From Eumeta japonica (lineage: Eukaryota; Arthropoda; Insecta; Lepidoptera; Psychidae): DNA of 64,000 nt. The stretch covers positions 62,001 through 126,000 of the forward strand of contig BGZK01001564.1 in the NCBI GenBank assembly GCA_005406025.1. The letters run 5' to 3'. Under the pieces are notes generated by a model. The model was not told where the DNA came from, did not search any database, and saw only the letters and a list, made by a program, of their open reading frames with translations. Of this stretch, positions 57,212 through 64,000 are shown one piece after another (position 1 is the first letter of the stretch; each line of letters opens with the position of its first letter). A program made the translations under genes and the position numbers.

Positions 57212-59779
57212 ATTCTACACGTCTTAAATACTATACCTATAAAAAATACAGATTTTTAGTATTAATTTATGCATTTTTTTTACTGAAATATAAATTTAAA
57301 TTAGTAACGGCTAGTAAGTAGCAAAAGAACCGGCAAAAGAGTACCGTTTATTTCTAACGTCGCACTTAAATCCAATTTGCCCATATATACTGATTCTTTT
57401 TTTAATTTGATTGATTCATTTATATATTCATTGCACATTTATTATTTATATTTTACTAGCACGAATTTTCTTTCGTGAAACCGAATTGTTTTTCACGCAA
57501 AAGGCTGGACACATAAAATGGGAGGATGTTTGAACGAACGTGATTTTTTAAAATTCTACTTTAAGAAGCTTAAACCATTGGCGAGCTACAATTGATAAGA
57601 TGTTTTTTAACTCTTGACTTACAAAGAGAAATCAGATTTCTAGTTACGCTGTTGAAATCATGAATTGTTAAACACCTGTGTATTTAAATGCTATTTTTAA
57701 AGAATCATTCGCCAATACTCCCATCGTAGACAGTATTGGCACCCGGTACCTTCCGATGCTCTTGCAACCATTGGCATTCAACTGAGCAATTGCGATAATT
57801 CAGTTGAAGGTCGGGACGAGATCTAGAGTGACTAATTACCGATCATGGCACCAATGTTGGTCGGCAGCAAGCAACTCATCTTCGGAGGCGGTATAAAGTT
57901 CTGCAACTTATAGGGAAAGCGACGAAATTAAAGAACAGGGTCTCCCTGGACATCCACCGCCGTGTATCGGCCACGGGATAATCAAATACGAAAACTTATT
58001 CATGGTTCCACGCGAGCTTAAGAAGAGAGGCTTTCAGTCTACGAGCAGGCTATAGCTTTAAAGACAAATGTATCACTTTATCCTAAGGTCCTGGCACTAC
58101 GTGACAAAGATAATAAGGACTTTTAGCTAGTGGAAGTCCATGCATAAGACATGAACAATCGGCTTTCTAAAATACCGTGTATTCATGAGCTGTCTCAGAT
58201 AAAAAAAAAAGGTTTAAAACTCTTTTAATTAACTGCAACCTCACACAGTGTCACATGAGCAAAAATTCGCATATGTGATGAAATATAAAAGATTACCAAA
58301 CCTAATTTTGATAATCCTATATAAAGTAACTTTATTAAAGATATAATAACGATTGATGTTTTCTTGCGAAATGTATTTATTGCAGTACAGATTTTTATTA
58401 GAATTTTGGTGTGATTGTTAATAACGTATACGTAAGATGACAATGTTACTACATATTTTACAGCTTTATGAAAACCAAAAGAAAAAGGTTTACGTGCAAA
58501 ATACCTTTTTATTTACTCACACAAATGAGATTTTATGTTGTCTTTCCGAGAATATTCCGCAAAAATTCTATGACAAAAATTATAGGTAATACTTTGTCAT
58601 TGTCCATTTGAACGCATATTTACAGACACCTCACGCCTCCTACTCCAACGGCGCAGTATGCGGCTACGCAGTACAAGAATACGCTTTCTCGACCAGAGTA
58701 AGATATATAAATCATTCTAAATTACATTGCAAAGAAAATTTTTGTCATAAATCAGACTGCTCGCGAGCACAGCCGAGGTCGTCCGTCCTCAGATATAATT
58801 TAATATGCATCACTACTTCCTACGGGTGTGCATGCTCACTGAAGTCCTAAGACTCTAGAGTCAGAAAATCAATTTTAACTGTCCGTTGAAATGAGTTTTC
58901 GGTCTTTTATGGAATTCAATACGCATTTCAGTCCTCTATCATTAAATCATGTATGTGTGCCCGCACTAAAATTTTATTGACAAATTTTAATGGACAAAGG
59001 AAATTCACCGTATTTAAAATTGTTTTTAAATACTGCAACTAACGTACAAAGAAACATAATATTATAAGGATCATAAAACCATCTACAAACGATTTCGCGC
59101 CGAATGGTCAAGTCCCAATAACAATACATCCAGCCGTTAGCTTATAACAAACATCCATACAAACATAATTTTACATTTTTGTATAGGTAACCTGTAATTA
59201 TCAGACGATTCTGAGACAAATAGTCATGATCCTATGCCGATAGGTTTAGTAATTTTAGCGTGATGCACGGCCAAAGAAAACCATTTTCATTGTGTATATA
59301 TACAATTATACATATATATTCGTCTTACATATATATATATATATACATATCTATTCCATGTTTTAGTACTAAAAAAGAAAATCATAAAAATTTGGCGCTG
59401 TGGGCGAGTTATTAAAAAACATATTTTTATGGGCCAAAATGATTCACTTTCACAATACATATTTTTTTAGGGCCAAAAAATAAAATAGCAAAATTTTAAG
59501 CCAATAGGTGATGCTGTGGTTGAGTTAATAGGAAATTTTAAGTAAACCAAAATGTTTCATACTTACACAATATCTTGGCATGATCAATAAAAGAATTCAA
59601 GTATTTTGTTATACTTGTACTAAATTTCCAAAAAAAGAATGAACTCATAAGCCACTATCAGATAGTCCAAAAGAACGTCTGTCATGCCAGCCATTATAGT
59701 ATATTATCGCAATATAATTACTGTAAATAAATTGCAACTTTAATTTTACTATCCCTCTTTAACCTTTCTATCTACTTCA
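57212..59779. other. Non-coding DNA with one possible coding relic
   Basis: AT-rich with microsatellite (AT) runs near 59290-59350. The stretch 57715-58180 is listed separately. The 80-codon frame at 58608-58850 has no motif I know. Confidence 0.5.
57715..58180 (+). other. Possible decayed transposon coding remnant, unidentified
   Basis: GC-balanced DNA in AT-rich flanks. Short stretches in shifting frames look protein-like, for example AIALKTNVSLYPKVLALRDK near 58045 and LIFGGGIKFCNL near 57880. Stops intervene and I could not assign a family. It starts near a TACTCCCATCGTAGACAGTA inverted-looking segment (AATACT...AGTATT). Confidence 0.3.
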
Positions 59780-60080
59780 CAAAGGTTCCGCCGGCCTTTC
59801 GAAGATTTGACCACGCCGGACGAGATCCCACTGCATCCTCCACAACGTCGTGACCGCAAGTCGGGAGGTCGCCGAGTGGCCGGGGCTTCTGAAGCGATAT
59901 ACTACATACTAAGTACGTTGCATTCCACCTCAGATAGAGTTGGCGAGACCGTCGTCCCGAGAGAAGACGGCGAAGCCGGCTACCCCCTACCCTCGAGCTT
60001 CCCATTACCTCGTCGAAGCCAAGATACCGCATGAGAAAACGCCCGGGTGTTCGTATCACGGCCGTATTCACAAACAGGAC
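59780..60080. other. GC-rich block, probable unidentified repeat
   Basis: GGTTCCGCCGGCCTTTCGAA, GACCACGCCGGACGAGATCC, GGTCGCCGAGTGGCCGGGGC and GACGGCGAAGCCGGCTACCC occur within 250 bp. It is open in several frames on both strands (75 to 110 codons), as expected from GC content. It is followed by GTATTCACAAACAGGACTAT, which I recall from repeat flanks. No domain was recognised. Confidence 0.4.
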
Positions 60081-60545
60081 TATGCGTTCGCTCACGCTAT
60101 GCATTCACTATGGCTTGTACTTTTATTGCACTTGTATTGTCAAACATTTTGCAATGGCATACACAAGCGGACGGATGGTTAAATCGGGAGTCTAAAAATG
60201 TTATAAAAATTGTACCCTACTGTTGTCGGTCTTGTAGCACAACCTGGCTTCTAAAATGCGAATTGGCGTCTGTTATTTCTACATGAGGTGTAATAAAGAA
60301 ATGAAAGTATTTGCCGCAAAATACCTGCCCAGAATTAATGAGCATGTCCAATATAGAAAAATTTATATGCGCTAAATAATAATAAATACTTTACAACATC
60401 CTTTTTCTAATTGGTACAACAAACGTTAACCTATATATGCATAAATTAGGTTGACTTAAATGTACTTGGAATTTCAAGTCAATAAATATTAGTCCATTGT
60501 TCACTTTTTCGTCTTTAATTTATACTTCAAAAAATTGTATCTTGA

Positions 60546-60579
60546 ATCATGCCACTGCGTCATAATGCAGTGGCGTGAT
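60546..60579. repeat. 13-bp inverted repeat
   Basis: ATCATGCCACTGC (60546-60558) and GCAGTGGCGTGAT (60567-60579) pair with a single T:G mismatch around an 8-base loop. Confidence 0.8.
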
Positions 60580-60766
60580 TTAAGAGGCTAAATGGTTTAA
60601 GAAAAACACATAAAGACAACTGTAATTTAAGACCTATAGTGATTTGCATTAGCTCTTCCTGCTACATCCTTGCTAAGATATTAAATCAACTGTTATTACT
60701 TATTACCTACACCTTTAAGTGTGAAGAGAAAAATTCTGTTGAATTTTCCGAACACTTCAGGATACT

Positions 60767-60810
60767 AAAACATAGTCAGCTGGTATCAGCTCACTAGCTG
60801 ACTATGTTTT
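60767..60810. repeat. Perfect 15-bp inverted repeat
   Basis: AAAACATAGTCAGCT (60767-60781) and AGCTGACTATGTTTT (60796-60810) are perfect complements around a 14-base loop. It lies 190 bp after the preceding hairpin. Confidence 0.9.
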
Positions 60811-62055
60811 GACGTAAGACGTTTGTTTGTTTGGACGTAATTTCACTGTTCATTAATAACTCCTAAAAACTATTACTGGAGATCATAGAAGAGATTGTTT
60901 TCAGAAGTAGACATGTTGAAGTAGTTGAACATGATGAAGTTAGTTTAAACAAATGTATTTAGTAAAGCATGTATAATTAATTATTTACTTTATTACTTTT
61001 CAGTGTCTTCTAATATCTTACTAAATTAGTGACGAAACATATGACATTGACAATAGTTTGTTTATTGACTTGAAATTCCTAATATCTGTGAATGAACCTA
61101 ATTTATTTGGATACAGATCAAAAGCCAAAGTCTGCTTAATACTCTAATTAATTCAATAGAAAGTAGAGAATACTTAGAACTTTCTCTTTATATTGAAATT
61201 TTTGGCAATTTTTTATTTACAACAATTGACAAGCCGTTTATATCGATAACCGTTGCAATTTTTTTACGATGACAATTATGTAATAAGTGAGCTAAATTTT
61301 GTAACACTTAACTACATGAGCAAGTACAAGTTCTCAAAGTATCTGCCTGACCTTCATTCGGTCAAAGTGAATATTAGGAGAGACTAGATCCTTTAATGAA
61401 GGTATCGTAATCCTTTTGGGATTACTTAGACCTTTCTAATTTTGCAACCAAATAGACCTTGACTTTTAAGCCCTTAGTTATTAAATATAATAAAATATTA
61501 ATCAATGCAATGTACTTATATCTTGATCCCTTTGTTATCTGTACTGTATGAAATATTTATGATTATAAAAAACCATATGTGAAAAGCATAAACAATATAA
61601 CTGGCAGGCTTTCAATTATATAGATCATTGCTTTGCAAATAAACATTCCTTTCATTGGTAAGTATAGAGTTATAGGCATGTTGTTGTGACTACTCTATAT
61701 ATTATTCATTTTTCAGAATCGGAATTCTGAAACGGATATCTGTTACGGATAACTGACAAGGAAAAAAGGAATACTTATAGGATCACTTTGTTGTGCATCT
61801 GTCCGTCTGTTTGTATTTCCATCTGTCTGTTTGTCAAGAATTTTTATTCATCAATATTGTATTGTGTGAGGTGTTAATTCGCAGAAATCCATAGTAGACG
61901 CTCGCCTGCAACATGCATTAACATGCAGCATGCAACCCACCGATGACTCTCGAATCTGCCTCTCCACTACGAATCTCTATCCAAATGATTGAATATTAAT
62001 TCCAAAGGATTGACAGATATCGAACACCTAAGCAAGTGTTATTTATTTTCATAAT
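60811..62055. other. Non-coding AT-rich DNA
   Basis: No gene was recognised. It includes a minus-strand retroelement tail at 61735-61830. The last bases adjoin the Penelope-like fragment and may include its decayed continuation. Confidence 0.5.
61735..61830 (-). repeat. Retroelement 3'-tail remnant, inverted
   Basis: ACGGATAACTGACAAGG, AGGATCACTTTGTTGTGC and ATCTGTCCGTCTGTTTG are the complement of the 'cagacggacag ... acaacaaagtgatcct ... ttccgt' arrangement that I recall from lepidopteran RTE-like ends. It relates to 6110-6215 and 52370-52460. Confidence 0.5.
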
Positions 62056-62350
62056 TCAGTTAATTTTGTTAACCAGGTCTAAACTATTAACCATACTATA
62101 TTTTGGGTTGAATGAAATTTTTCTTTTTATTATATCATTTATGTATTTAGCTAATTTATATGTTGGCACCTGCACATACGATACCACCGGACGAACCGGC
62201 TTACCCTCTTTATGTACTTTTGGCAAACCATACAATCTAGGGGCCAGTGGATTCATCGATATCAAATTTCTTTTTTCTGATTCTTTAGTTAATAAAAATT
62301 TTGAAGACTATTAATTTTGTTTAACTTCCGCAATATATTTATTGGTGGGA
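62056..62350 (-). pseudogene. Penelope-like element reverse transcriptase fragment
   Basis: The minus strand reads SMNPLAPRLYGLPKVHKEGK, PVRPVVSYVQVPTYKLAKYI and NDIIKRKISFNPKYSMVNSL. The LYGLPKVHK...PxRPxVS..xxPTYxxAKxxN pattern is diagnostic for the N-terminal part of Penelope-like reverse transcriptases. Upstream on the same strand (62350-62266) a stop-containing stretch reads YDPTNKYIAEVKQN, which fits the region just before it. The catalytic YxDD part, the GIY-YIG endonuclease and the rest are missing. The fragment is open for 69 codons but far too short to function. Confidence 0.85.
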
Positions 62351-63529
62351 TCATATTTCAATAATCAATCAATAATAAAAGTAAAGCAGCTAATATAACA
62401 TTACTAAAATCTCTTGCAACTTGCAATAAAAACAACTTGCAGTTAAAATATGGATTGATGTAGACAAACGTGATATAGAAAAGATAATACAACGGGAGAA
62501 CACTTTTTAACTTTTGGCCCCCAAAATTTAAAATTTTCAAAAATTTAAATATTAAAAAAAAATCTAACTTTTTTTAAAAAAAAGAACTTAGGTTTCAAAA
62601 TCAAAATCTTCATAGGAATTCATATAATAGTCGTGTGAACTTGATTTTAGCAACAGATTGTCTGCAAAATAATCCTTAAAAATAAGCTTAATTATGGGGT
62701 TATATATTAAAACTTATTAAAAAGGTGAAACTGAACGTTTTTGATCACATTTTTTTTATTATCTGTAAGCTACTCTTTATTTTTATTATAGTATACGTCA
62801 TACCTTCTGTATAATCTCAAGTTACTGTATATTATCGGTATCCCAACATTGGAGAATAGAGCATAAAATACTTTTTCACATATTTTCGATTTTGAGTATC
62901 AAAACCAAAAAAGGTTTTCTTTTCGAGTTATTAAAAGACTGTATTAAATGTTAAAAAAATTAATTTTTCATACAAACAAGTACGAGTAAAAGGTTTTTGT
63001 AAACGTGTTCAGTTTGTAGGTAATATACTGATTGTTAAATAACTGTGGCATAAAAACACACATATGTGCAGACGCACACCGTAGGTTCCGTAATCCCATC
63101 AAATGAGATTCGTTTTGATATTTAGAAGTGGAACCATAAAAAAATTATTACTATTTATGGATGATATTTGTAGAATATCAAAAACGACTCTACTGTATAT
63201 TAAGAAATACTATTTAAAATTGTTTTAATTCTGGGGCGAAATGGAATCGATACCTAAAGAGTTTTTCTACCTGACAAAAACTATTATTATTCGGTGGATA
63301 TAATTGCTTTACAGATAGAATTCAGCATTTTAAAAGAATATTTTTTAAACTTCGAGAATAATTTTCTTTGTCAAAAGAATTTTAGATATTGAATTGAGTC
63401 TTCTTTTTTTTGCACAGACATAAAGATTGTGTATGCAGATTTCATTCTAAATGTTGTGTTTATTGTGTCGGATTTTAATCACATCAATATCGAAGCACCC
63501 CTTTTCACAATCGTTTTGTTTCAAGTTGA
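62351..63529. other. Non-coding AT-rich DNA
   Basis: No gene, structural RNA or identifiable element was seen. A-rich and T-rich runs dominate around 62550-62600. Confidence 0.5.
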
Positions 63530-63740
63530 GACCTTCGACGATGATAGCGTCATGGATCGCGTTGGATCATGTGGATCTACATGGATCTACGCGAGAACCA
63601 CGTGGTCTAAGGGACACGGAGCGAATGGTTTCTTTTGACATAAGTAAAAAACTCATCGCTCAATCCGTCTGCGTTCAGAATCGAACCCTGTACCTTCTGA
63701 GTTGAAGGGGACGCTCTTAACCTGTAAGACACCACCTACA
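63530..63740 (-). mobile_element. tRNA-derived SINE, copy 3
   Basis: Minus-strand reading: GTAGGTGGTGTCTTACAGGT then TAAGAGCGTCC is an A-box-like head. GGGTTCGATTCTG (complement of 63677-63689) is a strong B box. The body shares the GAGCGAATGGTTTCTTTTGA / AAAAAACTCAT block with the copy at 37191 (GTGCGAATGGTTGAAATTGA / AAAAAAACTCATTGG). The same orientation as copies 1 and 2 is notable. Sequence from 63741 to the window end is AT-rich and featureless. Confidence 0.65.
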
Positions 63741-64000
63741 TACACATAATTTATTTTAAATTAAATTATTTAATAATGTTTTTTAAATAAACTCTCTACA
63801 AATAAAAAAAAGGGGTATTACAAATAATTTATTTTAAGCAATTTCATTTCTACTGATATACATTTTCCCATTTTCGCAATTACTATACAAATTCAAAATA
63901 ATTTTTCGTCGTATTTTAATTAGATTAAATTATCATATATATATTCCATTTGACTCAACATGTTGCCATTTTGTAAGTAGTGACATAATCCCATTGCTGT

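Overview
This is an AT-rich eukaryotic (insect) window. Lepidoptera is the most likely source: the receptor exons read as an arthropod metabotropic glutamate receptor, and many repeat remnants are types I associate with moth and butterfly genomes, including SINE-like elements ending in an ATGGGCGRYGG...CTCGTTTGCC tail, tRNA-derived SINEs, mariner, Penelope-like and CR1/Jockey-type fragments. No bacterial-style operons, CRISPR arrays or ORFs longer than about 160 codons are present. Almost every long reading frame is a shadow or a transposon relic.

Region 1-21.5 kb: the 3' part of one multi-exon gene on the + strand. Five exons (4337-4499, 7984-8197, 18375-18526, 18992-19109, 19977-20233) join in frame to encode TM3 to TM7 and the cytoplasmic tail of a metabotropic glutamate receptor, most like the insect mGluRA type. 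The ligand-binding domain, cysteine-rich domain and TM1-2 must lie before base 1. The exons are GC-rich at third codon positions against an AT-rich background. A 3' UTR follows, with AATAAA signals at 20711 and 21524. The 10.2-kb intron (8198-18374) is notable. It carries three CpG-rich islands, an antisense relic of a Cys-motif protein family that I recall as repeated in arthropod genomes, and several repeat tails.

Region 21.5-64 kb: no host gene was recognised. It is intergenic DNA, or intron of a gene outside the window, filled with decayed mobile elements. These are: a non-LTR retrotransposon at 23.0-25.6 kb whose missing C-terminal end lies about 0.8 kb upstream in the same orientation; a 120-bp tandem array at 28.9-29.2 kb related to an opposite-strand array at 9.8-10.0 kb; a mellifera-type mariner (32.6-33.8 kb) and a second mariner fragment (39.65-40.0 kb); three minus-strand tRNA-derived SINEs (36.2, 37.2 and 63.5 kb); three plus-strand copies of another SINE-like family (2.5, 30.5 and 56.9 kb); a second fragment of the Cys-motif family (43.65 kb); a probable tyrosine-recombinase relic (45.6 kb); a facing pair of near-identical LINE 3' ends (50.95 and 52.1 kb); a LINE endonuclease relic (53.9-55.0 kb); and a Penelope-like reverse transcriptase fragment (62.06-62.35 kb).

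The unit with a clear biological role is the receptor gene. The rest documents transposon turnover. Family names rest on remembered protein patterns, not on database searches.
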